A stretch of DNA of 34,852 nucleotides from JBELHO01 sp042091375. GTDB lineage: Bacteria; Pseudomonadota; Gammaproteobacteria; Enterobacterales; Alteromonadaceae. Positions 24,129 through 32,325 of this stretch are shown piece after piece; positions within the stretch are counted from its first letter, which is position 1; each line of letters opens with the position of its first letter. Under the pieces are notes generated by a model. That model searched no databases and was not told the DNA's origin. It saw nothing but the letters and a program-made list of their open reading frames with translations. The translations under genes and the position numbers were made by a program. The stretch is from assembly GCA_042091375.1 (NCBI GenBank), contig JBELHO010000035.1:1-34852 (forward strand). The letters run 5' to 3'.

Positions 24129-25028
24129 CTATTTACTGGGCTGGGCTCGGATCACATTGACTTGCGTCTTTGTGAGTATTTTCTCGATCTTTTCAAGGTA
24201 CTGCCTGTGAAGAGTAATATCCGGTGCTTCTTTATACGCTTCTAGCATAGCGACAAATCGTTCATGATCTCCTATCGCTTGTTCAACTTGCTCTTTAGCA
24301 TAGGCTTGGGCATCTAGTTTAGTGCTGTTGGCTTTACTTCGCGCCCTGACTAAAGCAGTGCTTCGCTCACCTCTGGCTTGTTGAATAAACTTTTGTTTTT
24401 CTGAACGAGCAACGGCGACATTATCAAAGCCCTTTTTAATAGAGGGAGGCGGCTCTAATCGACGAATTTGGATCGAAGTGACACGCACCCCTAATTGGTA
24501 ATTGGCGGCATGTTTTTGTATTGCACTTTTAATCACGTTTTGAAACTGAGTTCGACCTGTGGTCAGTAAATGCTCAAATCCGTGGGCGCCAACATAATAC
24601 AAAGTTTCTGAAATGGCGACTTGTTTCAAAAGGGCCTGCGAGGAAGACGATGCATTGTAATAAACACTTGGCTCACTGATATTAAATTGCACTTCTAAAG
24701 CGAGATTCACCAAGTTACCATCACCCGTGGTTAGCTCAGGTTGAATATACTTAGGGACCTCTTGACTAAAATCTATTGCAATAGAACGCAGATTAGTAGA
24801 TGACAATTTCTGAACCGTTTCAAATGGCCAAGGTAAACGATAATGCATACCAGGCATAACATTGTCTTCAATAACTAATCCCATTCGGGTCACTATGGCT
24901 CTTTGCTCTTGACCAACTGAATAAAATCCACTGAGTATATATACAACAGGGATGATCACCAAAACCAATGAAGCAAAAAAACCTCGATGTTTAACGCCAA
25001 TAAAGGTCAAATCATCACTAAATTTCAT
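24129..25028 (-). CDS. HflK-like SPFH/band 7 protein
   Basis: A 299-aa membrane-anchored SPFH protein, probably facing the periplasm and forming a ring complex with the upstream HflC-like protein, as HflK and HflC do around the protease FtsH. One N-terminal helix (~17-37) is followed by the band 7 domain (QEQRAIVTRMG, PGMHYRLPWPFETVQ, then GDGNLVNLALEVQFNI) and a charged coiled-coil tail rich in Ala/Arg/Lys (~215-270). It starts immediately after the HflC-like stop (TAGATG). It is shorter than typical HflK (~400 aa) and lacks its Gly-rich N-terminus, and the neighbours are not hfq-hflX, so this is a paralogous set rather than the housekeeping hflKC. Confidence 0.82.
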   Translation of the reverse strand: MKFSDDLTFIGVKHRGFFASLVLVIIPVVYILSGFYSVGQEQRAIVTRMGLVIEDNVMPGMHYRLPWPFETVQKLSSTNLRSIAIDFSQEVPKYIQPELTTGDGNLVNLALEVQFNISEPSVYYNASSSSQALLKQVAISETLYYVGAHGFEHLLTTGRTQFQNVIKSAIQKHAANYQLGVRVTSIQIRRLEPPPSIKKGFDNVAVARSEKQKFIQQARGERSTALVRARSKANSTKLDAQAYAKEQVEQAIGDHERFVAMLEAYKEAPDITLHRQYLEKIEKILTKTQVNVIRAQPSK

Positions 25029-25916
25029 CTACTTATCTTCTTTTGGTGGAATTAATAATGCGTCAAAGATGGGCGTGTCTGATGACAGTATTAGCCGGCT
25101 ATCCTCATTTAAAATCTTGTCATAGGTTTCTAGCGAACGAGTAAACTGGTAGTACTCCTTGTTCATGCCGAACGATTTTGCATATAAACGCGCTGCCTCA
25201 GCTTCACTATTACCTTTGACTATTTGGGCATCTCGATATGCTTCTGCTTTCAAATTGCGAATTTCTAATTCAGTTTGCGATCGAATTTTAGCCGCTTCTT
25301 CTTGGCCCTCGGCACGATATTGCTTTGCCAATTTGTCCCACTCTGACTCCATTCGTTTGTAAATGGCCAATAAATTTTGCTTTGGAAATCCTAGGCGATT
25401 GGGTCTAATTGAAACCACCTCAATGCCTAATTCTCGCTGTGAAATAGTATTAGCAGAGTCGGTAATGGTTTGAAATAGCGCTTCAACTTGATCGCTTTTT
25501 TGTTCAACTACAAATATATTATTTAAAGGCACAGAGCCAATAACTGCACCAATTTCTGCATTAGCCAGAGTCTCCAAGCGTTGTTCAGCCAGTTGATTGT
25601 TGCGCACACTGGCAAGAAAAGCTTTTGGATCGGTAATTTTCCAAACGACGAATACATCTAACACTAAATTGCGCTGATCTAAGGTGCCATATTCTGCACT
25701 GGCTACCTGAAACATCTGCAGTCTTTTGTCTAAGCGCTTTACTGTATTAAAAGGATCTGGCAGTTTAAATGCCGGTCCAGCTTCAAAAATGACATTTACT
25801 GGCCGACCGAATTGAGAAATCACTGCAATCTCAGTTTCCTTAACGGCAATTATACTAGTTACTGCAGAGTATCCAGCCAATACAACCACTAGAATTATCC
25901 AAAACAAACGATTCAT
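25029..25916 (-). CDS. HflC-like SPFH/band 7 protein
   Basis: A 295-aa partner of the HflK-like protein. It has one N-terminal helix (3-23), the SPFH domain (KETEIAVISQFGRPV, EAGPAFKLPDPFNTVKRLDKR as separate blocks), and the HflC-type helical segment KRMESEWDKLAKQYRAEGQE followed by IRSQTELEIRNLKAEAYRDA and a second Ala-rich block, ending near YDKILNEDSRLILSSDTPIF. This tail matches HflC closely. The start is eight bases after the CDF-SPFH stop. Expected in the inner membrane with the bulk in the periplasm; client protease or role unknown here. Confidence 0.85.
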   Translation of the reverse strand: MNRLFWIILVVVLAGYSAVTSIIAVKETEIAVISQFGRPVNVIFEAGPAFKLPDPFNTVKRLDKRLQMFQVASAEYGTLDQRNLVLDVFVVWKITDPKAFLASVRNNQLAEQRLETLANAEIGAVIGSVPLNNIFVVEQKSDQVEALFQTITDSANTISQRELGIEVVSIRPNRLGFPKQNLLAIYKRMESEWDKLAKQYRAEGQEEAAKIRSQTELEIRNLKAEAYRDAQIVKGNSEAEAARLYAKSFGMNKEYYQFTRSLETYDKILNEDSRLILSSDTPIFDALLIPPKEDK

Positions 25917-25924
25917 GGTCTTTT

Positions 25925-27598
25925 TTATTTCCTATTTTGTCGATTGTTGTTTAACCAATCGCGAATATCATTGGATGATATATCCCGATCAGCAATTATT
26001 AATTGCTTATTAGTCAATGATTTAGATAGAGAATTCATATAATATTCAAATTTAAACGCTTGCTCATCGCCTTGATATACACTTGCTAGTTGGCCCATGC
26101 GAGCAGTATCGCCTTTAACCTTCAATACCTTTTCTAATGAATCTGCTTTGATCAGTGTTGCCTGTGTATTTACTTCAGCTCGAGCACCGGGTAAATCGCT
26201 CAAACGTTGTGCAATAGCGCGATTAACACGTTGTTCTTTTTCTTGAACAGCTGTTAACACATCGCGATAACTATCTACCACCATAGCTGGGGGTTGTATA
26301 GACTGTAACTGAGCATCAACCACCCCAATTTCAATGCCAATGGATCGCAATTCATCTCTGACATTAAGGGCAATTTGATTGGCAAATTGACTATGGCTAG
26401 TTTGCATAATTTGTGCAAAAGGTCTTTGCCCAGTAGATTTCCATAACGCCGATTCTGTATAGGCACTGACTAGTTGTTCAATATTTTTTGAGCGCTGGTT
26501 AGCGATTTCAGGCTGGTTAAGTCGGTAGTGCAAAGTGAAATTAATATCAATGAGATTTTCATCGCCTGTTACCATATAAGGAATGTCTTCGGTTGATACA
26601 CGGCTCTGTTTAATTTCACGCCAAATGGCATGTTTGACATCTGTGTTTAAATGCACAGAGCTTCCTACTGAAACAGCGTTGACTTGGTCAGTAGCAATGA
26701 GTGATATCTTGCCAATAGGCCAAGGGGCAATGAAATGAAGCCCTGGCTGTAAAGGCTCGCCCAATGATTGGCTGAAGTACTGCTTAATGCCGACAAATCC
26801 ATAGGGTATTTGCTGTAACCCACTACCTGTATAAACACCAACAATAGTCAACAGTATGCGGTAGCGAAAAGCGACAAACCATGCAAAAACTGCCTTGGTA
26901 TTGCTCAGCATATTAATGCCTACGGGCATTTTTTTACTCAATTCGACTAGCATATCAACAAGGGATAATTGGTCAAAATCAGTGCCTTTGATCAAGCTCT
27001 TAAAACCTGAGAGCAAGAGTTCTAAGCCAGATACAGCTATCATGACAGCTATTAATAGCGCGACTATGTTGTCCAAGTAGATGCCCATCATAAAGCCTAT
27101 TAATGACACTAAAACGGCAAATGAAGAAAACAAATCCACCATGCTGTGATAGCCATCGGCTTCTAATGCAATAGAGTCGGTCTCTTTACCTACATATGTT
27201 TTTAATCTCGCCATAAAAAAAACAATGGCAATCACCAACAGCATACCGAAAATACCCAGCCAAACGTTTTCTATTTGATGGCCTTCGCTTTCTCGGACTT
27301 GTTGTAAAATTTCGACGGGAACATACAAAATAATCAAGGCAACCAAAATCGCTAGAATAGACTCTAACCGTCGAGCCAGTTTTATGCCTTGCTCATTTCT
27401 CTTGTGCTCTTGACGTTGCCTGATCACAATACCACCGAGTAAGATCAGTGAAACAATGAAGTCAGTTGCCGAGTGATAGGCATCAGCTAATAAAGCAGCA
27501 CTGCCAGTAAAAATGGCCAGAATAAATTTAATCGCAGTCAAAACAATATCAGCGAAAATAGCGACTAACGAGGTGCGAATGCGGCGATCTTGTATCAT
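25925..27598 (-). CDS. CDF metal transporter fused to HflK-like SPFH domain
   Basis: A 557-aa fusion. Residues 1-205 are the six-helix core of a cation diffusion facilitator: His42-xxx-Asp46 (AYHSATDF) in TM2 and His151-xxx-Asp155 (GYHSMVDLF) in TM5 form the HxxxD/HxxxD site typical of Zn/Cd exporters. The cytoplasmic C-terminal domain that normally follows is missing. Instead a linker, a seventh helix (~245-262, RYRILLTIVGVYTGSG) and an SPFH domain (~265-445: IPYGFVGIKQYF, PLQPGLHFIAPWPIG) follow, with a helical tail. If the N-terminus is inside, TM7 carries the SPFH part to the periplasm, where HflK/HflC SPFH domains lie. It is first in an operon with HflC- and HflK-like genes. Coding is continuous across the junction, so this is not a frameshift artefact. 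Confidence 0.87.
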   Translation of the reverse strand: MIQDRRIRTSLVAIFADIVLTAIKFILAIFTGSAALLADAYHSATDFIVSLILLGGIVIRQRQEHKRNEQGIKLARRLESILAILVALIILYVPVEILQQVRESEGHQIENVWLGIFGMLLVIAIVFFMARLKTYVGKETDSIALEADGYHSMVDLFSSFAVLVSLIGFMMGIYLDNIVALLIAVMIAVSGLELLLSGFKSLIKGTDFDQLSLVDMLVELSKKMPVGINMLSNTKAVFAWFVAFRYRILLTIVGVYTGSGLQQIPYGFVGIKQYFSQSLGEPLQPGLHFIAPWPIGKISLIATDQVNAVSVGSSVHLNTDVKHAIWREIKQSRVSTEDIPYMVTGDENLIDINFTLHYRLNQPEIANQRSKNIEQLVSAYTESALWKSTGQRPFAQIMQTSHSQFANQIALNVRDELRSIGIEIGVVDAQLQSIQPPAMVVDSYRDVLTAVQEKEQRVNRAIAQRLSDLPGARAEVNTQATLIKADSLEKVLKVKGDTARMGQLASVYQGDEQAFKFEYYMNSLSKSLTNKQLIIADRDISSNDIRDWLNNNRQNRK

Positions 27599-27643
27599 TG
27601 TCGATTATTGATTAAAAAGATAATTTAAAAAATTATAATAGTT

Positions 27644-27665
27644 AAAATTGTCAGTTTTATGACAA
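27644..27665 (-). terminator. Possible terminator after the cytochrome gene
   Basis: TTGTCA (27648-27653) and TGACAA (27660-27665) form a 6-bp stem, followed on the minus strand by UUUUAAC. Weak stem, but placed just after the larger inverted repeat. Confidence 0.45.
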
Positions 27666-27740
27666 TGGGGCTGTTGCTTTGCAGCACGATACAGCATGAG
27701 TCACAATGCGGTAATCTTTCACTGTTCAACAGCCCCTTTG
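27663..27740. repeat. Long inverted repeat GGGGCTGTTG...CAACAGCCCC
   Basis: GGGGCTGTTG (27667-27676) and CAACAGCCCC (27727-27736) are perfect complements; with one T-T mismatch the arms extend to 14 bases (CAA...TTG). The 50-base interior has its own small hairpins (e.g. TGC-TTT-GCA). It begins five bases after the cytochrome stop. It could be a structured 3' end, a small RNA or a miniature inverted-repeat element. Confidence 0.6.
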
Positions 27741-27745
27741 TGAGG

Positions 27746-29413
27746 TTATTTTCTTGTCCAATTCAAGCGTAAATCCCATTTATAGCGAAATTCAACCGGA
27801 AGCGGTTTATCTTCAAATTTTACATCCCTGAAGACATTTTTTGCAGGCGTTAAATTGACATCGCGGCCGTAGATATAGGATTGTTCAGTAACAATTTGAT
27901 GGTATGCCTTGTTGAGTTGCATAGCTCGTTCATGTGAAGGAACAATTAAATCATAAACGCTATCAAGTGCTTTAATTTCATCTTCCTTGACACTGCCATC
28001 TTCGTTGAACCAACGCTTTAACATTTCGGTATTTTGCCTAAATTCGTCGCCACCACCAACCCGTTTTAAATAGGTAAGGTACTCCCCTTCCTGCTCGCCT
28101 AAATTAGCCACGTCTTCAATGACCGATAAGTCTGCATATCCCCAACCAGCAGCACCTTGTAATTTTCTGGGGAAGGCAAAAGTTGTATCTATAGTAGCAC
28201 CAACACTTTTATGACAGCCCATGCAAAAAAATTGCTCTTCAAAATGCTGTTTGCGCAGTTCACCCTTTTCATCTTCAATGAATCCCCACAATGTCCAACC
28301 TTGGCGATTTGACATCCCCTTATGTCCATAATCTTGAACAGCGGGTAAATTTTCGTAGTGCTTTTCTTTTGCTTCACCATAATTGATTGAGGAAATTTTT
28401 GAGGCCGAAATAAACTGATTTTTACGCGAATAACGCAACTCTTTAAGACGCGGAGATTGTGTGATTTTGCCGTTTTGATCCTTGGCAAGATAGCGAATAG
28501 TATGTAAAAACTCAGTGCCTTGAGGATATAATGCTTTGGTGAGAGGAACGTGACTTGCATCACCGAGAAAGTGACTTCGCTTCAACATCGAATTGGCACT
28601 GAGGGAAATAACCCCATCACCGTCTAAATCAACATCAATTATCGCCTCGTTAAGTTCGTTTATTTTAATGCTTTCAAGCTCTTTAATGGCCATTTCCAAC
28701 AAGCTAAGGTTGGCAAAATAGACGTCTTCTGAAAATTCACCACGTATTTCAGAAAATGCTGAAGGCAAGCGGATCATCACATCATTCATTGCACCATTAG
28801 TTGGCCAAAACGTACTAGGTAAAGATTTAAAGTTAAAAGCTACCCATCGAGAGCCACCTTTTGCCAAACCATTTTGTTGAAAGGCATCAGCAGACAGATG
28901 TAAATTTTGCAGATTGGGGTTTACGCCAGTCCAATGGTTGTCCATCCACTTCTGCCAATTTGTATAGTTTTCTGTATTTATGTATTCAGTTATTGACTCA
29001 TCACTCATCTGTTCGATGTAGTCAGTTCTGTCCTTAAACAAATTTACCCAACTGTTGTGTCGTCCCTCATTAGAAAAGCCATAAGTGCCTTGTAAGAATC
29101 CATCATTGAGATCATTGACTCGATTATCCGTTGCTGGGTAGCTTTGGTGGCAAACATAACAAGGGTTATTTCTACCATCAGTTTTAGTGTAACACTGTGA
29201 CGGTATGAGAGCTTCGGGATTGTAAATTTCACCTTGTTCAATCCATTTCATCGCTGGAATACCTATGGTATTTCTTGCTACTAATGCTTTCGAACTAAGG
29301 TTTTGTTGTTGGTTTTCTTGTTCTATTAATCCATCATCAATGCTGTTTTCAGGGCTACAGGCAGATATAAATAGGATCACTAAGAGTGACCAAACGAGAT
29401 TGTATTGAAGCAC
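27746..29413 (-). CDS. Di-haem c-type cytochrome lipoprotein
   Basis: A 555-aa exported lipoprotein (lipobox ISAC, Cys19) that should carry two covalent haems: Cys85-x-x-Cys88-His89 (CYVCH) and Cys397-x-x-Cys400-His401 (CMGCH). Between them is an EF-hand-like calcium loop (DVDLDGDGVIS, ~262-272). It probably carries electrons or holds an oxidase-type activity at the cell envelope; no known family name is certain. The start is GTG, with AGAGA seven bases upstream and the signal peptide beginning directly after, and no better ATG exists. It follows the PhoX-like gene on the same strand but behind a strong terminator, so co-transcription is doubtful. Confidence 0.85.
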   Translation of the reverse strand: MLQYNLVWSLLVILFISACSPENSIDDGLIEQENQQQNLSSKALVARNTIGIPAMKWIEQGEIYNPEALIPSQCYTKTDGRNNPCYVCHQSYPATDNRVNDLNDGFLQGTYGFSNEGRHNSWVNLFKDRTDYIEQMSDESITEYINTENYTNWQKWMDNHWTGVNPNLQNLHLSADAFQQNGLAKGGSRWVAFNFKSLPSTFWPTNGAMNDVMIRLPSAFSEIRGEFSEDVYFANLSLLEMAIKELESIKINELNEAIIDVDLDGDGVISLSANSMLKRSHFLGDASHVPLTKALYPQGTEFLHTIRYLAKDQNGKITQSPRLKELRYSRKNQFISASKISSINYGEAKEKHYENLPAVQDYGHKGMSNRQGWTLWGFIEDEKGELRKQHFEEQFFCMGCHKSVGATIDTTFAFPRKLQGAAGWGYADLSVIEDVANLGEQEGEYLTYLKRVGGGDEFRQNTEMLKRWFNEDGSVKEDEIKALDSVYDLIVPSHERAMQLNKAYHQIVTEQSYIYGRDVNLTPAKNVFRDVKFEDKPLPVEFRYKWDLRLNWTRK

Positions 29414-29444
29414 GGAAATTCTCTTAATTTATTATTGTAAATAC

Positions 29445-29478
29445 GACAAAAAGAAAAGGTGCTAACACCTTTTCTTTT
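29445..29478 (-). terminator. Intrinsic terminator of the PhoX-like gene
   Basis: A perfect 13-bp stem, AAAAGAAAAGGTG (29449-29461) with CACCTTTTCTTTT (29466-29478), around a 4-base loop. In the minus-strand RNA it ends in UUUUCUUUUUG. It starts 28 bases after the stop codon and is nearly symmetric, so it could also act rightward. Confidence 0.85.
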
Positions 29479-29506
29479 ATCTGTTTAACACTATGGCAGT
29501 GAGTCG

Positions 29507-31579
29507 TTACTCAGCTGCTTTAGGATCATACATCCACAGGGTGTTATTGGTTTGATTACCATCTTCACCAATTAAAATGCGTCCGTCTTCAAGTATCATC
29601 ACGTTATCAGGCTGAGAAAGGTTATTTGCATCACAACGCTCGGCACCATCTAAACTTGAACGATAGGTTGCGCCCATGATCACTGGCTCAATACGCGCCA
29701 CGTCATAACCCGCTTCAAGCTTCATCCGATAAACCCCGCCACAGTCCTTAACACGGCTAGACAATTGGATATCACCTTCGTCATCGATCATACCTCTATC
29801 AAGATCAGCGATGGCAAAATAAACATAGGCATTTTCGACGATTTGACCGTCTCCATTAACGTCAATACCCGTTTCTGCTTCCTCTGCGCGAACGACGTTA
29901 ACATTAACCCCTTCGAACTTGCGCCACTCAGCAGTTGCGCCTTTAGCGCGAGCTGCTTTGCGAGATTCTAAGAACGCAATGCGGTCATCCATAGCTTTCT
30001 CAGCTGTAACAGCTCCACCATATGCATCCGCATCATCAGCCTCATATCCGGCAACGGTTGCACCAGTATATGCAGTATCTGCAGAGGGATAAGCTGCATC
30101 GCCATTAGCCCATGCAATAGCATCAGCATCAGTTAAATAACTGCTGCGACCTGCCACATACTCTTCTACACCAATGCTATCATACTCACTTATCCAGTTT
30201 TCAATTTGAGCATTGTTTCCACTGGCTAGCTCAATCCAAGTAATATCGAAGCCTGTCGTTGCTGGCTCGTTACTGCCTTGATCTTGTTTTAATTTAGCCG
30301 CATAAAGAGTACCTGAACTCAAATCACCGGCATTATCTGCAACAAATTTGAAAAACACACCATCAGTGTTATCTTGAGACAAATAGACTGTGCGTTGATC
30401 AGGCATTACCACTGAATTTTCATGCTCATAACGTCCCATCGCATAGTGTTTAACAGGTTTTACATTGTTGACGTCAGTTTCCATAGGATCAGTGACTTCG
30501 ACAATGTAGTGATAACGATAGGTATTAGGAAACTGTGCAGCCTCTGTTCCAGATGTTGGTGTACCATTGATATAGGTTGCCAAAGCATCACGTGAGCGCG
30601 TGTCAACACCAACAGATTCTGGAGCATTCCAATACTCAGTAGAATCACCAAAATTACCCCACTCTTCTGAAGTAAGCGGTGTATTCCAAGGTGAAAGTGT
30701 ACCAAAACAGTTAGCAATGGTGCCCCACTGACCAAAGTCGAGCATCTCAGAACTATTTACACTCCATTTATAATCGTCAGCCCCCTTGGAAATCAAGGTA
30801 CGACTCATACCTCCAGGGTAGAGCTCCCAGTTGGTAAACAAGTAACCACTGGTATCGTTGATTGGAATGTAAGCATTGAAATCAACCATATCAGATCGAA
30901 CAACCTCGAATGATCCTGTTGAATCGTAGACAGAGCCAATACCTTCAGATGGAGCATCTGTGTATTGCTCACCACCTTTGATCAGTACTTGGTATTCGCC
31001 ATATGCCACTTGCACAGTTTGTTTTTCTTCGTCTGTTAGAGGAACAGGTGAAGAAATTGGATTTTTCGGTAATTGATTAATGTTAACACCTGTCACTACA
31101 CCAACTAATGCATCATTGTGAGTGATACCGTCAGCATCTTCGACAGCATTTTCCGTATCGGGATGCTGGGCGTTAAAAAACAAATCGCCATTTGCGGATA
31201 CAAACATACCAGTGACTTCAGCACCAAGCGGTACAGTCGCTAAGCGAGTTAAGCCCAAGGGCATGCTCACATTGGTATTACCGTCTTTACCATCTGATCC
31301 TGGAGGACCCACTTGACCGTCTTGACCGTCAACACCATCTTGACCATTGGCACCGTCTTGACCGTCTTGGCCATTTGCACCGTCTTGTCCGTTGGCACCA
31401 TCTTGTCCTACAGGGCCTTGCTCGCCAGCAGGTCCAGTAAGGCCTTGAGCACCATCGGCACCGTCGTCACCATTACAAGCACTTAGAGTTAATACAGGTA
31501 TACAAATAATTAACGCTTTACGCACAGCTGCGCCAAGCAATGTCGGTTTAAAAACTGACTCAGTTGATTTAGTTATCAT
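29507..31579 (-). CDS. PhoX-like (DUF839) lipoprotein with collagen-like stalk
   Basis: A 690-aa lipoprotein (lipobox LSAC, Cys35) related to PhoX-type alkaline phosphatases. Right after the lipid anchor come 22 uninterrupted Gly-x-Y triplets (Gly37 to Gly100), a collagen-like stalk that would trimerise and hold the domain off the membrane. The rest resembles DUF839/PhoX: GTLSPWNTPLTSEEW near 285, GRYEHENSVV near 375, VYLSQDNTDGVFFKF, and the ending SQPDNVMILEDGRILIGEDG. Canonical PhoX has a Tat signal and binds Fe and Ca; this one has a Sec lipoprotein signal, and the Cys in the CxGGxTPWGT motif is FGTLSPWNT here, so phosphatase activity is uncertain. Asp-rich loops (DVNGDGQIVENA) suggest calcium binding. 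An AATATT/TTGAAT promoter is possible upstream. Confidence 0.85.
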   Translation of the reverse strand: MITKSTESVFKPTLLGAAVRKALIICIPVLTLSACNGDDGADGAQGLTGPAGEQGPVGQDGANGQDGANGQDGQDGANGQDGVDGQDGQVGPPGSDGKDGNTNVSMPLGLTRLATVPLGAEVTGMFVSANGDLFFNAQHPDTENAVEDADGITHNDALVGVVTGVNINQLPKNPISSPVPLTDEEKQTVQVAYGEYQVLIKGGEQYTDAPSEGIGSVYDSTGSFEVVRSDMVDFNAYIPINDTSGYLFTNWELYPGGMSRTLISKGADDYKWSVNSSEMLDFGQWGTIANCFGTLSPWNTPLTSEEWGNFGDSTEYWNAPESVGVDTRSRDALATYINGTPTSGTEAAQFPNTYRYHYIVEVTDPMETDVNNVKPVKHYAMGRYEHENSVVMPDQRTVYLSQDNTDGVFFKFVADNAGDLSSGTLYAAKLKQDQGSNEPATTGFDITWIELASGNNAQIENWISEYDSIGVEEYVAGRSSYLTDADAIAWANGDAAYPSADTAYTGATVAGYEADDADAYGGAVTAEKAMDDRIAFLESRKAARAKGATAEWRKFEGVNVNVVRAEEAETGIDVNGDGQIVENAYVYFAIADLDRGMIDDEGDIQLSSRVKDCGGVYRMKLEAGYDVARIEPVIMGATYRSSLDGAERCDANNLSQPDNVMILEDGRILIGEDGNQTNNTLWMYDPKAAE
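31308..31480. repeat. In-frame degenerate tandem repeat coding the collagen-like stalk
   Basis: Units such as CCGTCTTGACCGTCTTGG recur in 9- and 18-base multiples, coding Gly-Gln-Asp, Gly-Ala-Asn and similar triplets. Copy-number change by slippage would lengthen or shorten the stalk without a frameshift. Confidence 0.6.
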
Positions 31580-31603
31580 TGTGTTGTTACCTTAAATGAC
31601 TTA

Positions 31604-31632
31604 AATATTCTGTTCACTTATTACTTATTCAA
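31604..31632 (-). promoter_or_regulatory. Possible promoter of the PhoX-like gene
   Basis: On the minus strand TTGAAT (31627-31632) and AATATT (31604-31609) are 17 bp apart; transcription would start near 31598, with AAGG ten bases before the ATG. Partial matches only. Confidence 0.35.
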
Positions 31633-31865
31633 AAAACACTGGTCCTGTTAATTGAATAGCATAAAAAGCACCTAATTTAGCGCTGTTAAACCCGAGCTTT
31701 TACAAAAGCTTTCTAATGTAATCATTACTTTTAAGTATCTGTATACCAAACCAAGTGAAACGGTTGGTCATATAGAAAGTTTAACAACGCGGCTTAAATT
31801 ACAGGTGAACTATTAACAACCAATGACATATAAATTGCGGTTATATTTAACATTTATGATATTTG

Positions 31866-31882
31866 ACATGACTTTGTCATGT
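31866..31882. promoter_or_regulatory. Operator-like palindrome ACATGAC-TTT-GTCATGT
   Basis: A perfect 7-3-7 inverted repeat about 290 bp upstream of the PhoX-like start and 40 bp from the tandem repeat. It has the form of a dimeric regulator site; no regulator can be named. Confidence 0.35.
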
Positions 31883-31922
31883 TTGTGGTCAATGCCGGTA
31901 TTGAAGGGCTTCAAGAAATTTT

Positions 31923-32076
31923 GGCTCAACTAATCTGTGGGCTCAACTANNNNNNNNNNNNNNNNNNNNNNNNNNNNNNNNNNNNNNNNNNNNNNNNNNN
32001 NNNNNNNNNNNNNNNNNNNNNNNNNNNNNNNNNNNNNNNNNNNNNNNNNGGCTCAACTAATCTGTGGGCTCAACTA
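31923..32076. repeat. 17-bp tandem repeat spanning the gap
   Basis: The unit GGCTCAACTAATCTGTG is present at 31923-31939 followed by 10 bases of the next copy (31940-31949), and again at 32050-32066 followed by the same 10 bases (32067-32076). Both gap edges show the identical 27-base pattern, as expected when an assembler stops in a longer array. True copy number is unknown. Confidence 0.85.
31950..32049. other. Assembly gap (100 N)
   Basis: Exactly 100 N, the conventional size for a gap of unknown length. Confidence 0.99.
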
Positions 32077-32238
32077 GGTGTACAGAGGAAGTCTCGACAA
32101 TCATAAATCAACGCAAAAGTTGATTGAAGATTCAGGTGAACTGGTTTTCTGGTCAAATCCGTATGTTTGTAACTCCTCTATAGGCCAATTAGACTTTTTT
32201 TGCTGATTACATATGAGGCAAAAGGATAAAAGCAACAA

Positions 32239-32260
32239 GATGTCTGCATCAGCAGACATC
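32239..32260. terminator. Hairpin GATGTCTGC-ATCA-GCAGACATC
   Basis: A perfect 9-bp stem with 4-base loop, just beyond the U-tract of the DUF1254 terminator. Only a weak U-rich stretch follows leftward (UUGUUGCUUUUAUCC), so it is a possible back-up terminator. Confidence 0.45.
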
Positions 32261-32264
32261 CCCT

Positions 32265-32302
32265 AAAAAAAATCAACTTAGTCTACTTTCTTTTTAGACT
32301 AA
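32265..32302 (-). terminator. Intrinsic terminator of the DUF1254 gene
   Basis: TTAGTCTA (32278-32285) and TAGACTAA (32295-32302) form a perfect 8-bp stem; in the minus-strand RNA it is followed after GUUGA by eight U. It starts 24 bases after the stop codon. Confidence 0.65.
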
Positions 32303-32325
32303 CTTTGCTGCTCTTTGCACCTTGC

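Larger units (their letters stand above)
27599..27745. other. Spacer with cytochrome gene 3' structures
   Basis: Between the end of the cytochrome gene and the CDF-SPFH start. It holds a large inverted repeat (27663-27740) and a second hairpin with a short T-run (27644-27665). The CDF-SPFH promoter must lie in the very AT-rich last 60 bases, but no box is convincing. Confidence 0.5.
31640..32325. other. Non-coding region holding palindromes, tandem repeat and assembly gap
   Basis: Between the PhoX-like gene and the DUF1254 gene. It contains a 16-bp palindrome AGCTTTTACAAAAGCT (31695-31710), a perfect ACATGAC-TTT-GTCATGT inverted repeat (31866-31882), the 17-bp tandem repeat broken by 100 N, and two hairpins at 32239-32302. 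No gene can be supported; a gene hidden in the gap cannot be excluded. Confidence 0.5.

Noticed and set aside
24129..25916. The housekeeping hflK and hflC genes
   Set aside because: Gene order, size and the missing Gly-rich N-terminus of HflK, together with the CDF-SPFH neighbour and no hfq or hflX, point to a paralogous set.
31580..31900. Pho box upstream of the PhoX-like gene
   Set aside because: No pair of CTGTCAT-type repeats with 11-bp spacing was found.
31923..32076. CRISPR array across the N gap
   Set aside because: The 17-bp units are directly contiguous with no unique spacers and no cas genes are nearby; it is a simple tandem repeat as far as visible.
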